Shown here in pieces: positions 1 through 11,534 of a DNA stretch of 64,000 bases. This stretch comes from Populus alba. Lineage: Eukaryota > Streptophyta > Magnoliopsida > Malpighiales > Salicaceae. Every line of letters begins with the position of its first letter. Within the stretch, counting starts at the first letter, position 1. The translations under genes and the position numbers were made by a program. The stretch spans positions 13,483,875 to 13,547,874 of the forward strand of contig NC_133300.1 in the NCBI RefSeq assembly GCF_005239225.2, read 5' to 3'. Below the pieces are notes generated by a model. That model saw only the letters and a list, made by a program, of their open reading frames with translations, searched no databases and was not told the origin of the DNA.

Positions 1-576
1 GATTTTTCTTATAATAATATGGTCCGTAAGTAAAAAAAAGAAAAAAATCCGTGGTAGATCTCACTGCTTGCTTTCAACAAAAGACTTGATTCAAGTGCAG
101 CATCCTTGAGAAAGGAGAGGCATTTTTATTTTTTTTGCGCAACTCACATACATGCTTTCGCATCATATATCAAATATATCCAGCCCCAACAGAAAATAAG
201 TTCCTGTTATATATGATTGATGCCCGAAATGAAATAGCTTCATCTGGCTAAGCAATCACAATAATGAAGACAGAGTCACAAAAGCATCAAATGAGAATGC
301 ATAAATTAATATGTGGCAAAACTCACCTGGATTTTTTCTCACAGGACATATTGCTCATGTAACTCCAATTTGACAGATGTAACAGTGTACTGAGGAGTAT
401 GGTAATTTCTTGCACACTTCCACTTAAATCAAACCACAACGGCAAGAAGTTTCAATTTAGAATTCATTCAACCAGATGGTTATGTAAAAGCTGGCCTGCA
501 AGATAAAAGATGCGCTCCTTTTGGTCCTTTTCTAGTTCTGCCAAATTGCTTGATCAACTCGTAGTTCGTTTTTTAA
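1..576. other. 3' flank of the PPR gene
   Basis: No coding sequence is recognisable. Read on the minus strand this is the 3' side of the PPR gene and probably its 3'UTR. A minus-strand acceptor-like TTATCTTGCAG ends at about 496 and a good donor CCAG/GTGAGT lies at 326, so the transcript may be spliced in its 3'UTR. Only RNA reads would show it. Confidence 0.3.
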
Positions 577-2664
577 TCACCAATAGTCTCTACATGAGCA
601 GTGTCCATCCTCAAAAAAATGGAACCGATTCGAATCCCTCACAATTATTTTTCTATTTGTGATCTTTGAGATAAATTTAATTGCAGTGTGGCAGTCTACA
701 CACGTTCTTAAATTCTTGAAAACCTTGATCGGTGTTCCTTCTGGAGTTGAAATAATTCCAAAAGCTACAGCAAGCTTCTCACTATGGTAAGAGAGGTTTT
801 GTTCCTTCTGTTCGTCCTCCACATCATGCAACACAAAATTTGTGTCAGGAACAAACCCTTCTTCCTTCATCCTTTTGGACAGCTTCCCCAAAAACTCATT
901 TATCTCTTTGGATTTCGGGTGTGAATCATCTCCTACTAAGAATACATGTACATCCCTCTTAATCGCAATCCAACTTAAACCTGGTTTCTTCACCACTCCT
1001 CGGTCATCCATGGTCTTTCTGATCTTCGCTACTTCACTCCACATACCAGCCGTGGCATATATGTTGGCCAGCGTAACATAAGTAGCAGGATTTTCAGGCT
1101 CAATCTCAAATAATGCTTCTGCTGCCCTTTGTGCCAATTTAAGATTTCCATGAATTCTACAACCACCTAGCAAGGAAGCCCACAGAAACTTATCAGGCTT
1201 CATTGACATTTTACTTATGATATTCTCAGCTTCGTCAAATTGGCCAGATCGGGCCAGTAAATCAATTATACAAGCATAATGATCAGCAGTATGAGTTAAC
1301 CCATATTGCTCTTTTATTGAGTGAAAGTAATCAAGCCCTTTATCAACTAATCCAGCATGAGCACAAGCAGATAGAACACCAACAAAAGTTATGTGATCAG
1401 GTTGTGTCCCTGACTTTACTAGCAGCTCAAAATACCGAATAGCCTCATCAGGTTGGCCATTTTGAGCATACCCAGCAATCAATGAAGTCCATGAAAACAA
1501 ATCTGGCTGAGGCGTCTCTTTAAACACCCTTTCTGCGCTCACCATATTTCCGCACTTAGAATACATGTGAACAAGAGCACTTGCCGCAAAGGAGAATGGG
1601 TCAAACCCAACTCTAGTCATGTAACCATGAACCTTCTTACCAAGCTCCTCTGAAGTCTGATTAGCACAAGCATTTAAAACCCCAGAAAAAGTGAACTCGT
1701 TAGGCCTGATACCTGACCTCAGTAAGTCAGCAAACAAATCGAATCCCTCTTTTCTCCTCCCATCCTGAAAGTACCTATCAATCATTGCCGTCCAAGTAAC
1801 AATATCTCTATCCACCATCTTGTCAAAAATGTGCCTTGCTTCCTCTATGCTCCCACATTTACCATACATATCAGACAAGGCGCTCCAAACTACCTCGTCA
1901 GAATCCAACCCTGTTCTCATTATATAGCCATGAATCTCTTTCCCAGTCCTCAAACACGGAACAGCTGCCGCAGCAGCAAGAGCACTGGAAACTGTAAACT
2001 TATTCGACTTGGAATTATCACTTCTCTTCATCATTCTAAACAGCTCTAAAGCCTCATTAGGTCTATCATGACGGACGTACCCAGAAATCATCGCGGTCCA
2101 AGAAAAATTATCTCTTTCAGGCATTTTATCAAACAGGCTTTTCGCTTCTTGGAGTAAACCCATTTTTGCATACCCAGAAATCAAAATATTCCATGAACAC
2201 AAATCCCTTTCAGGCATTTCGTCAAACAACTTCTGGGAATCCATCAAACTATCACATTTTGCATACATTTCAAGAAGCCGATTTAAAATGAACAAACCGG
2301 GTACAAACCCAGATAGCTTGATGTGTTGATGGACTTTTTTGCCTTGTTGGAGAAGCCGACTTTTAATGCAAGATTGAATAAGAGTCGAGTAAACAGGAGC
2401 AGAGGGTTTGTCGATTTGGTGGAGAATTTGTAACGCTTCTTTTAAGCGGTTTTGTTGGCATAAAATATGAATGGCTTCATCGAACCTCTTCTGATTGCAC
2501 AAGTGAGGTACGAGGGTGGTATCTTTGGTGTTTGATCTGAAGAAGGTTTTTGGTTGAAAAGGCTGAGTGGTTTGAGAAGAATAAGGAAATGCAATGATTT
2601 TGTGGGAGTGGTTAAAGACAGAGGAAGAATGAGAGGACTTGAGGTTTGCAAGAAATCTTGTCAT
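577..2664 (-). CDS. PPR protein, PLS class with E and DYW domains
   Basis: Predicted 695-residue pentatricopeptide repeat protein from a single exon, as is usual in this family. PLS-class proteins bind organellar RNA in a sequence-specific way and specify C-to-U editing sites. The first in-frame ATG (2664) is used; the frame stays open upstream only through a TTG. The N-terminus is rich in S, R, K and F and lacks acidic residues, which suggests a mitochondrial or plastid presequence. P, L and S repeats run from about residue 85 to 520, seen as recurring units such as SWTAMISGYV and ALVHMYSKCG. The E/E+ region follows, then a complete DYW deaminase: the zinc and catalytic signature is present as YHSEK and CVDCH, and the protein ends exactly in DYW. 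It resembles Arabidopsis At4g37170 as I remember it, but this was not checked. The editing target cannot be read from the sequence. Confidence 0.95.
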   Translation of the reverse strand: MTRFLANLKSSHSSSVFNHSHKIIAFPYSSQTTQPFQPKTFFRSNTKDTTLVPHLCNQKRFDEAIHILCQQNRLKEALQILHQIDKPSAPVYSTLIQSCIKSRLLQQGKKVHQHIKLSGFVPGLFILNRLLEMYAKCDSLMDSQKLFDEMPERDLCSWNILISGYAKMGLLQEAKSLFDKMPERDNFSWTAMISGYVRHDRPNEALELFRMMKRSDNSKSNKFTVSSALAAAAAVPCLRTGKEIHGYIMRTGLDSDEVVWSALSDMYGKCGSIEEARHIFDKMVDRDIVTWTAMIDRYFQDGRRKEGFDLFADLLRSGIRPNEFTFSGVLNACANQTSEELGKKVHGYMTRVGFDPFSFAASALVHMYSKCGNMVSAERVFKETPQPDLFSWTSLIAGYAQNGQPDEAIRYFELLVKSGTQPDHITFVGVLSACAHAGLVDKGLDYFHSIKEQYGLTHTADHYACIIDLLARSGQFDEAENIISKMSMKPDKFLWASLLGGCRIHGNLKLAQRAAEALFEIEPENPATYVTLANIYATAGMWSEVAKIRKTMDDRGVVKKPGLSWIAIKRDVHVFLVGDDSHPKSKEINEFLGKLSKRMKEEGFVPDTNFVLHDVEDEQKEQNLSYHSEKLAVAFGIISTPEGTPIKVFKNLRTCVDCHTAIKFISKITNRKIIVRDSNRFHFFEDGHCSCRDYW

Positions 2665-3667
2665 GGTTCTTCTGTGGAGACTCGGAGAGTTCGGGCAGTA
2701 CAGGAATCGCAATCAGGATGCCTGCCTATGCTTTTAAAAAAACAAAATTATTTTTTTTTAGTTTTAAATTATTTTTTTTATTGTTTTAATATTAAAAATA
2801 AATTTTAAAAAATTAATATCTACTGCATCCCTGTAGCGGTGATGATGTCTGCTCAGGGTTGTCAATGCATTTTTCTTTGGAAGTGAAGGAATGATTAAAT
2901 CATAGCGCATATGACCACAATTTGAACTATATAAATTATTATTAAAAGAAAAAAAATAGAAACGCATGATAAGGGAAAAATGCTTGAGAAATCTTAGACA
3001 CTTTATTTCTTGTTTAAGAAGAAAATAATTTTGAATAATAATATGTAAATAAAAACTGTTTCCATACTCAGCCAGCTTCCCGGTGAACCATAAATATGCA
3101 AATTGAGCCGGTGCAGTGACGGCGGCGGCAGTCCCTTTGAGGGCTGAAGTAATAGGCCATAGCCACACCACATTCAATCCTAAGCCTCCAGCAGCATCGC
3201 AGATCTTAAAAACAACCTACTAGTACTGCACAAGGGTGGCGGTCTGAAAGAAAGTCCTTTCTAGAATAGAGAAGATGCTTGTAACTTTGAACGAGAATTA
3301 CAGATCCTTCAATTTCATAGATACATTGCATTTCAAAAACAGTGAGTTCAAAGGATAAGATTGTTAGAATGGCTGTGTGTTTGTAGGAAATACTGTTGGC
3401 TCGTTGTGCTTCCATGGAGATGAAAATCCAGACATTTGGAAAACAATATTATGCCTTGCGAAGTAAGCAATGCTACTCAAAACGTCCTAGAGATGATGAA
3501 TGCCAAGTCTCCCCGCCATGTTATCAAGAACATTTCCCTGTGGAGGTGGTTCTCTAACAGAATAGACAAAACGGCTACGTATGTTAATAGAACAAGAATA
3601 TACCGGAAAAGCAACCAAAAGGAAAGTACTAGGTGTGTCCAATCCATTCATTCTGATTATCTTATAT
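2665..3667. other. Intergenic: PPR promoter side and 3'UTR side of the zinc-finger gene
   Basis: Both flanking genes are on the minus strand, so this interval should contain the PPR promoter at its left and the 3'UTR of the U1-type zinc-finger gene at its right. The left part is AT-rich (2740-2820). Open frames here are short and resemble no protein. No TATA box is clear enough to call. Confidence 0.4.
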
Positions 3668-6600
3668 TTATAGGGCAGTGGCCATTCTTATTCCAGCAAG
3701 CTTTTTCAGCATAGCAGCATGCTTTTGTCCAGCAAGATGAGAATTGAACACTGTATCACTGTTGCACACCACATTACAAAACGAACATACCCTGACTGCA
3801 TCTGCTGCTGCTCCGCCCTCAAGAATTCTTCTTCTCTTCGAATCCAAATCTTCCAATGGTTCAGCGGCCTTCTTCTTACTCTTTTGCCCGTTTCCATTTT
3901 CACTCTTACTGGGGTTTTCTTGTGGCCCAATAACTGGATTGCTTGATCCTGCTGAGACACTGCAACCAGCAGCAGCTGCTTGTAATTTCTCCAAGTTTTT
4001 CTTATGCTTCTTTCCTAGTTTATGCTGGTCAAGTACATCCTTGCTGTTGCAGTCCACATTACAAACTTCACAATATGCAGATTGAACAACCTTCGTTTTC
4101 TTTTGCTGTGTTTTCTTCTGTTGCTTCTTCTGAATGCTATTTCCTTGGGCAAGAAATGTAAGATTGGCCCACAAGGTTGAGTCCAGATGTGAAACGGCCA
4201 ACTGCTCTGTGACATTTGGAGGTATAGTGTTGCTCTGCACATATAATGGCGGCGTTAGTTTGTAATGAATTAAGATATAGATAACAGCACATAACAAGCA
4301 AATGTGTAAGTAGATATGCCAAAGATAACTTCGTCCTTTTTTCAATAAGAGAAACTAGGGATTTGCATCGGAATATCCTGCCAAGGTGTTCAACAGTCAC
4401 CAATCTAGTGCTCAATTTCAAAATGAGCACACCTTAAACATTACTCACTGTAAAATTAATATAACTGGAAGAGTAGCAGCATCAGCAACAAGCGGCAACT
4501 TTAGTGCTGAGAGTAACTGTATTAAACAGTCCTTTACAATATACTACTTACATCAGTAAAAATGTACTTCCCACTAACACATGCTAAACAACATCAATAC
4601 AGAAAATGATTTCAAGGGATGGCATAAAAAAAAAATAGTCCATTTAATAACTGTAGCCTGAATAATATAGTCAAAGTTAACTATTATAGGACAAACTTGA
4701 TCTCAAACCCCTTCTACAGTTAATTTAGCCTGGTTAGTGCTAAGACTACTTGAACATTCTTCCTCAGACTAGTTTACTAAATGGTGCGGCATTCATTATG
4801 CAAGAAAGCTGTTCAAACCATGGAATGAGGAATATTGTCACATTTGGTGATATGACTCCAATGATGGAATGGAGCAATAAACTCCAATCACAAACTTCCA
4901 TGTCATTTAGTAAGCAAGATTTTATTAAAATTTAAGAATCTCTAGCATTATTCCTTTTTTTATTTGATATACCGAGCATGGTGCGCAATATATAGCTTCA
5001 CCGTTTGGAAGTTTAGAGTTAAAAACAACTTCTTCAGGATGTATATGTGCAGTGACCATTCATTATGAGACATTTACATTGGCATTCAACAACATTAGAA
5101 AAAATATACACGCAACTCGTTGGATGACAGTTGACTGTGAAAGTCATATTACAATATGCCGCTCTTAGTGCAAATTAAGCTACCAAAGAGTGCAAATTAA
5201 GCTACCAAAGAGGGGGGGGGGGGGGAGCATCAACAGTGAACTGAAAAGATCTAGAATTTGGACAGTATTAATCCAAGTAATGGAGGAGCATGTGTTGTAA
5301 AAAATGTTCTTTTTTTCTTGGCATGCATAGCGGGTCCCATAACAAAATCACTTTCAAAGAAACTCATAACCTTACATCCACAAATAGACAATCCGATCTG
5401 TAGCAGGATAGTTGAAAGGATAAATCACGCATCCATATGGAACTTATCACTAGCCCAACAATTTGGACGGCTTGAAAAGTGTAAGGATATTGGCATGCAA
5501 ACCCAACAAGACAAAAGGCAAGGAATGAGATAAAATGAGAAATGAGACACACATGAATTTACATGGTTCACCTAATTGGGCTACGTCTACAGGCAAGTAT
5601 AGAAGGATTTTACTAAGTAATGTGGGAATTACAACCTCTCTCAGATAATAGGAGAACAACTAAGAATCTCTCTATTACTAGGAGAAAACACCTCACTTAC
5701 TCTCTCACAAATACCTCACAACTTTGTGGGATTACTTTCCCTCTCTCACTCTACACTTCCTCTCTTATTTCTCTCTTGTGGTGCCATTGTATTCACCGAG
5801 ATCTATTCAGCTATCACCATTTCACAGATCTGTAATGTATATAGAAATAGTATCGTGTGAATAATATTTCACTAAGTAAGTTCCCAGGAAAGATTGGAGG
5901 GGTCACAAACGGTCCCGCTTAAAACCCAATCTCCTTAGACAGAACTTCCTAGACTATATTTAATCACCGCACTGACTTTCTATATACGCCAACAAATCTG
6001 TGAAACGGTGATAGCTGAATAGATCTCGGTGAATACAATGGCACCACAAGAGAGAAATAAGAGAGGAAGTGTAGAGTGAGAGAGGGAAAGTAATCCCACA
6101 AAGTTGTGAGGTATTTGTGAGAGAGTAAGTGAGGTGTTTTCTCCTAGTAATAAAGAGATTCTTAGTTGTTCTCCTATTATCTGAGAGAGGTTGTAATTCT
6201 CACATTACTTAGTAAAATCCTTCTATACTTGCCCGTGGACGTAGCCCAATTGGGTGAACCACGTAAATTCTTGTGTCTCATTTCTCATTTTATCCCATTC
6301 CTTGCCTTTTGTCTTGTCGGGTTTGCATGTCAGTATCCTTACAGTGGTATCAGAGCCTTGCCCCAGAGTTAGCCATGGTGGATGAATCCTCAGAATGCCG
6401 AACAAAAGGTGGTGGGCCCCAATCAAATCACGATGTAATCCATGGATCGGCTCTATTGGATAGGCGGTGTGCTCCAGATGCTTCATGGACGTGTCCTGAC
6501 CCCAATACGATGAAGAGGAGCAAAACTCTCAACTTAGGTAGTGCTCTCTGGATGCTTCATGGACGTGTCCTGAACCAACACGGTGAAGTAGAGAATGAAG

Positions 6601-7896
6601 AATCCTAGTTGGTAGAGAGTGGACGGATGAATGATCGTTTGAGGGGAGGCTCGGTGGTCCTTTGTTCAAGGGGAGGATTGTTGAGTATACGACCAAAGTC
6701 CCACATTGGCTAGAAATGGGGAGGATCATGGGTATATAAGGATGGACAAATATCTCCATTGATATGAGGCCTTTTGGGTATAGCCCAAGAGCAAATCCAT
6801 GAGGGCTTAGGCCCAAAGTGGACAATATCATACCAATGTGGAGATACGTGGTGTCCATAGTCCCTACAAAAAGTTCAATCAATAAATCCTCCACACCCAA
6901 GCTTGCTGGGTCAAGGCAAGAAGGTTGGCGAAATGGTTTGATGACAAAGCTGTGAATAAAAAAGGAAGTCCTCCAACTAAAAGATTATTACTGAGAATTT
7001 CTAGAGCCTCAACAAGCGTAATCTTCTGCAGATGCAAGTAATTTTCCAATCTAGCTTTCTTATTCGAATACAACAGTATCATCATAATCAAGAAGAAATC
7101 ATGACGCCAATTCTCAGACATGATCACTTTGTCAACAATACTTTGATTTCTCCCTCTAGTGCACTCATTATCAAATCACACTAAAACTTAAAATTTCATA
7201 TTTACTCTTAATACTGGAAGAAACAAATTCAAAGCTTTCTCTTACTATGAATTTGGTTGCTTTTATTATATTCACAACTCTAGTTTTATTTTAGTTTCCA
7301 ACATAATGTCAGAAGCCAAACGACACTCTTTTCTAGTTCACAAAATGCTAGATTTTTTCCCATTTGCCATCTTTTCTCAGCAATCAAAAAACCCTTTACA
7401 AATCTCCACAAAAATACCAAAGCCCACAATTCACAAATAAAAGCACAAACTTTAAATCCTGTTAAACACTCAATAATTCACAAGGAATATAGCAAGAAAA
7501 AATACCCCAGAAAAAAAAAAAGTGAAAAACAGAGGACCAACCACTTACAACAGGGGCAGGAAAGGCAGCAGGAGCAGACACATATTGCTGAACAGCTTCC
7601 TTAGCAACCCAAGTATTGGAATTGGGATCGAAACAGTAGGCAAGATGCGGGTAGTTAGAGTAGGATTCAACCCCAGGAGGTGTAAGACTGGTAGTGGGGT
7701 CAGTGGTGTAGAATTGAGTAGTAATGTGCTGGTTTTGGGGATCAGCAGCAACAGCAGCAGGAGGAGGATAATAATAAGAAGAGTATAAAGAAGTAGAGAT
7801 TGGGTGTGGTTGTGGCTGTGGCTGTTGCTGCGGTGGGTTAGGGTTTGCATTTTGATTTTGATGCATTTGAGGATATGCTGCTGCTGTGTACTCCAT
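3668..7896 (-). CDS. Two-exon U1-type (matrin-like) C2H2 zinc-finger protein
   Basis: CDS is 7896..7549 joined to 4234..3668, giving 304 residues. The donor GTAAGT starts at 7548 and the acceptor GTGCAG ends at 4235; exon 1 is 348 nt, so the phase is 0 and the frame continues. Exon 1 encodes a low-complexity Q/P/Y-rich N-terminus with a conserved-looking segment around AYCFDPNSNTWVAKEAVQ. Exon 2 carries two fingers of the form C-x2-C-x12-H-x5-H, at C171/C174/H187/H193 and C266/C269/H282/H288, joined by a basic linker with a KSKKK stretch and SKRRR. This is the U1-type (zf-met) finger, which in known proteins binds double-stranded RNA or snRNA, so a nuclear RNA-binding role is likely. Partner and target are unknown. 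The intron is 3.3 kb and contains retrotransposon DNA, unusual beside the compact genes nearby. Confidence 0.88.
5169..5225. repeat. 22 bp tandem duplication followed by a G14 run
   Basis: The unit beginning TGCAAATTAAGC occurs twice in tandem (5169-5190 and 5191-5212) and is followed directly by fourteen G residues (5212-5225). Such a homopolymer is unusual in this AT-rich DNA. It may vary in length between individuals or be a sequencing error. Confidence 0.85.
5480..6343. mobile_element. Long inverted repeat made of two head-to-head LTR parts
   Basis: The left arm (5480 to about 5831) and right arm (about 5998 to 6343) are inverted copies of about 350 bp that differ at only about a dozen positions by eye. 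The spacer is about 165 bp. The outer ends are TGTAAGGATA and TATCCTTACA, the TG...CA ends expected of LTRs. The right arm is directly followed by a tRNA-iMet primer binding site, which identifies it as the R-U5 part of a copia-like LTR in sense orientation; the left arm is the same sequence reversed. The arms contain CT/GA-rich R-like sequence and a U5 motif (ACGTGGTTCACC, minus sense) that also occurs in the LTR near 63.3 kb. Confidence 0.8.
6345..6356 (+). other. Retrotransposon primer binding site (tRNA-iMet)
   Basis: TGGTATCAGAGC matches all 12 bases expected for pairing with the 3' end of plant initiator methionine tRNA. It starts one base after the LTR-like arm ends in ACA, the normal layout of a 5' LTR and PBS. 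Confidence 0.85.
6357..6900 (+). mobile_element. TRIM-like internal domain and 3' LTR-like segment
   Basis: No gag or pol reading frame exists after the PBS, as in terminal-repeat retrotransposons in miniature. Two imperfect ~48 bp repeats sharing GATGCTTCATGGACGTGTCC lie near 6476 and 6549. A purine-rich tract (AAGGGGAGGAT, about 6667-6679) precedes TGTTGAGTATACGACC, which looks like the start of a 3' LTR running to about 6870-6900. This 3' segment does not resemble the LTR-like arm left of the PBS, so the element appears composite. Confidence 0.55.
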
Positions 7897-10790
7897 GGGA
7901 ATTTTATGAGTTTGTGGTGTTTTTATTTTGTGTCAAGACATGTATGAATCTTTTGATGGAAAAAAAATAAATAACAGGCCAATTTTCAAGAATTACTTTT
8001 GCCCTAAAATTTAAAAGAAAATGGTTGAATCTGAATTCTTTATTCATTTATATATCTGCTATATACAAAGATATACATCGTTTTCCGGAATCAAATCCAA
8101 TTTAAGAAAAAACTCAGTGATCTGGTTAAAAATTCGGGTAGTTACTCGGTGAAGCCGGTAAGATTCAATTACAACCCATTAATTATTATTTTATATTATT
8201 TCATCTTAGTCTCTCGAAGAGGCCTTATTCATAAAGAATGTTTTATATAATTTATATGCATTTATTATTTGATGTCTTGCAATAATATTTTATTTGACTT
8301 TTCATTTTAATAATGAAAATGTTAAGAAAATATGAGAATGCATGAATGACATGTACATATGTATTTGTATGTTATTTAGATAAAGAAAATATATGGTCCT
8401 ATTATTTGAATTCATAATCTCTACCTAACTCTTAATTCTTATTGTTTATACACATAAAATATTTTTTCTTTTTATTTTTAATATATGCAATCTTACATAA
8501 TATTTTTCTTTTTATTCTTTTCAATAAATTTTATGTGTATCGATTTTTATTACAAATTGATTTTAATAAATAATTTCATCAAACACAATAAGGTTAATGA
8601 CCTGGTTTTACAATATTAAATATCTTCATTTATATTTATTTATCATTTTTTTAATTTTAATTTTAATTTTATTTATTTTGATGACCTTTTTTTTTTATTT
8701 CATTACACAATAATTCTTGATTTATTTAATTATATGCATGTATAAGTTTTTTCTATTTATATTTAGGAGTTTTGTTTTATGTAAAAACACATGTTAAAAA
8801 TTCCTACATGTTCAATTTTTTTTATCATGCACTGATGTTTTCAACTTTATCCTTATTCTTTGGACTTTTTTCTTTTTTCCCTCAAACCCTTTTATAAAAG
8901 TTTTATTATTTTTAATTTCATCGTTTAATCTAAATTTATAGTGTATTATTTTGTTTGTGTAATTGTTTTATTTAATCCTTCAACGTTTTATTTTTTAGGG
9001 ATTAGGTTTTATAATTTTTTTCATATATGATGTCTTCAGTTTGGTAACTCAAGTTACGAGTTTGAAAAGTAAAAAGGGGTTGACATCATTTTTTGTCTTA
9101 TTTTCTTTTCTGATACCATCGTTCAACATTAGTTTTTTTTTTTCCAGGTTCTTTTTCACAATTGATTTTTTTATAGTGTTATACTTCTATAAGGTTATTC
9201 TAACCACATGTTTCACGTGCTATTCCAAATTTGTCCAGGGCAATATATTTTTATTTTTTTTGTTGTTGTTGCCTCATTTTTTTTAATCATATTATCAAAT
9301 TAATTAAGATTTAACCAAGTTATAGAATTTCTCTTATTCTTTAAAAATATAACCATTTCCTAAACCTTTTTTTCAAGTAAAAAAACTAAATTTATACCAA
9401 CCCATGGTATCACGCGAATCACCAATCTATTAATCTACTATATATGTTGCGTCTAAAATGAAAGAGAAACCAACAATATGAAGAACAAACAATAAAAAAT
9501 GGACTTAATAAAGATTAAAGGAGGAGTGTGTCCATTAAGTTACACCTTCTTATCAAAGTTTAAAATATACCTTTTGCAACACTGCAAACTTCTTTTCCTA
9601 GATTTTATTGTTTCTTTTCTCTTTTCCTTTGCTCCTAAACCCTGGTTTGTATCCCCTTCTTCTTTTCTCTTTTCTTCTCTCAACTTTACACATTATTTTC
9701 TTATATATTTTTTTTCTCAATCAACTCAAGAATTTCTATCTCGGTTTTCTCCGTGATTTTCCTTCTCATCTAGACCCCCTATTCCTATAAAACACATCTC
9801 TTTTATAAGCAAAGATAAACGAAGAGGTTACAAAACCATGGTGTTTTTGTAAAAGATAAGTAATTGTGAAAGATTCTTCCACTTTCCCTATCTTTTAAAA
9901 CCTTCATTCTGAAAGTTGTGGTGCCTGATCTCCCCTTTGTCACTTTGTGAATCAAGCCCTAGCATGAGAAAGCAATCTCAAAGTTTATTCTTTCATAGGT
10001 GAATTTCTTCTTTAGTTGAGGTTGTCCGAGTAGAGTACTTTGGTGAAATCATTGTGGAAACTGGATATAAATATGCTATTGATGGACCTGAAATATGTTA
10101 AGGAGATGTATATCTATCATTGAGAATAAACCTCGCTTGATTTGAAGGTTTAGAACTTCACATTCATTGGTTGAAAGATTAGTCCTTTATATGTTTGAGA
10201 TTCTCGATGCAAAGGAGGCTAAATGGGGATAAGATATTGTCAAGTTTGTCTTATATTTGATGAGAATGGCTAATTTTTGTATAGAGAATGTTTTTCAGTC
10301 GATTGGTTCTGATTAAATCTCCTAAGATGGTTAGAGATACCATATTTATTTATCTGAAAGTGGCCATTAGATCAACTTTCTTAACTAAAAAAGAAGAAGA
10401 ATAATGACCAAATAACGCATCATCTAATTTCTTCATTTAAGTTTGAGTGACATATTGTTCGTTACTAAACCCTAAAAAATAAGGTTTTTCAATGGGCTTT
10501 TTAAATTTTCAAATTTGCCCATGCTCTTCTAATTTCAGCATTTAAATCCCCAATTAAACTGAAAACTTCAATTGTTGCAATTGCATCCTTGCAAATATTG
10601 GTTAAAATCCTTTAACTCGTGTGCCTTTGACAACTTAATCCTTGGTTTTTCAATTATGCAATTTGACCTTTATTAACCTTCAAACTTTTAATTTGTTACA
10701 AATTGACCCTTAATTTGATCAATTTTAATCCTTGAATGCATGCGTCTTTTGCACCTTGGTCTTTGACTTTGAATTCTTTCAATTAAATCA
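7897..10790. other. Gene-free AT-rich interval upstream of the zinc-finger gene
   Basis: The right-hand flank of the zinc-finger gene should hold its promoter just above 7896. From 8200 to 9480 the sequence is T-rich and of low complexity, and the open frames there translate into Phe/Leu/Ser-rich products typical of such DNA. Between 9900 and 10400 the composition is more balanced, but I recognised no protein or RNA. Confidence 0.4.
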
Positions 10791-10799
10791 TTAATTAAC

Positions 10800-11390
10800 C
10801 TTCAAACTTCTTTCAATTAAACTCTTGATTGCATTAATCTATGATTCCTAAGGTTCAAATAGGTCCTTGATCTTCCAACTTTTGCAAGTTAATCTAAATT
10901 AGGCCTCTAAACTTGATTTTCTTCAAATAAGTCAACAAAACCTATTAGAAGTTTAAGTAAGCCATTGAACATAATTAATTATTGTAATTTTAGTCAAAAC
11001 AACTTTCAAACTTAATTTTTTGTTTCAATTAAATTCTTAATTAAGTCAATTAAACCCATTAGAAGTTTAAATAAGCCCTGAAACTTAATTAATTCTTTCA
11101 ATATTAGTCAAGTTGGATTTCAATCTTAAATTTCTTTTAATTAAGTCCTTAAATTAAGTTAAACAAACCCAATAGAAGTTTAATTAAGCCTTTAAATTTA
11201 ATTAATTCTCTCAATTTTGATCTAGTTGACTTTCAAACTCAATTTTGCTTCAATTAAGTTCTTAATTAAGTTAATTAACCCTATTAAAAGTTTATTTGAG
11301 TCCTTGAATTTACTTAATTCTTCTAATGTTGGTCAAAACAGCTTCCAAACTTAATTTTCTTTCCATTAAGTCTTTCCCCAGCATATCTTG
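10800..11390. repeat. Degenerate tandem repeat, period about 113 bp
   Basis: The phrase (C)CCATTAGAAGTTTAA and its variants recur at 10941, 11055, 11168 and 11280, giving spacings of 114, 113 and 112 bp. Between them a second recurring phrase resembles CAATTAAGTCCTTAATTAAG. At least four diverged units are visible and fainter ones extend to the left. Similar phrases occur around 49640-49900. Confidence 0.7.
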
Positions 11391-11534
11391 TCAATAATAT
11401 TTAAATTTGACTATTCTTTTAGTGTTTTGATCTGCAGCTCAAGAGTTCATCCACTTGTGTATCAAAAATATTTTTGAATTTTGAATTTCTAATTTTTTTT
11501 TGGATTTCTTGAATAGAAAAAGTAGTTTTTTGCC

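Larger units (their letters stand above)
4235..7548 (-). other. 3.3 kb intron of the U1-type zinc-finger gene
   Basis: The intron is bounded by GTAAGT on the 7548 side and GTGCAG on the 4235 side. It holds a 22 bp tandem duplication with a poly-G run (5169-5225), an LTR-derived palindrome (5480-6343), and a primer binding site followed by a TRIM-like retroelement remnant (6344 to about 6890). No open frame in it looks like a host gene. Confidence 0.75.

Noticed and set aside
616..645. T-loop-like GATTCGAATCCC suggesting a tRNA
   Set aside because: It lies inside the PPR coding sequence (codons for DSNR on the minus strand) and no acceptor stem or anticodon arm can be built around it.
2665..2712. 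N-terminal extension of the PPR frame to 2712
   Set aside because: The extension begins at TTG. The first ATG is at 2664 and gives a normal targeting-type N-terminus.
10800..11390. CRISPR-like regular repeat spacing
   Set aside because: Repeats are degenerate, AT-rich and contiguous with no unique spacers, and the DNA is eukaryotic.
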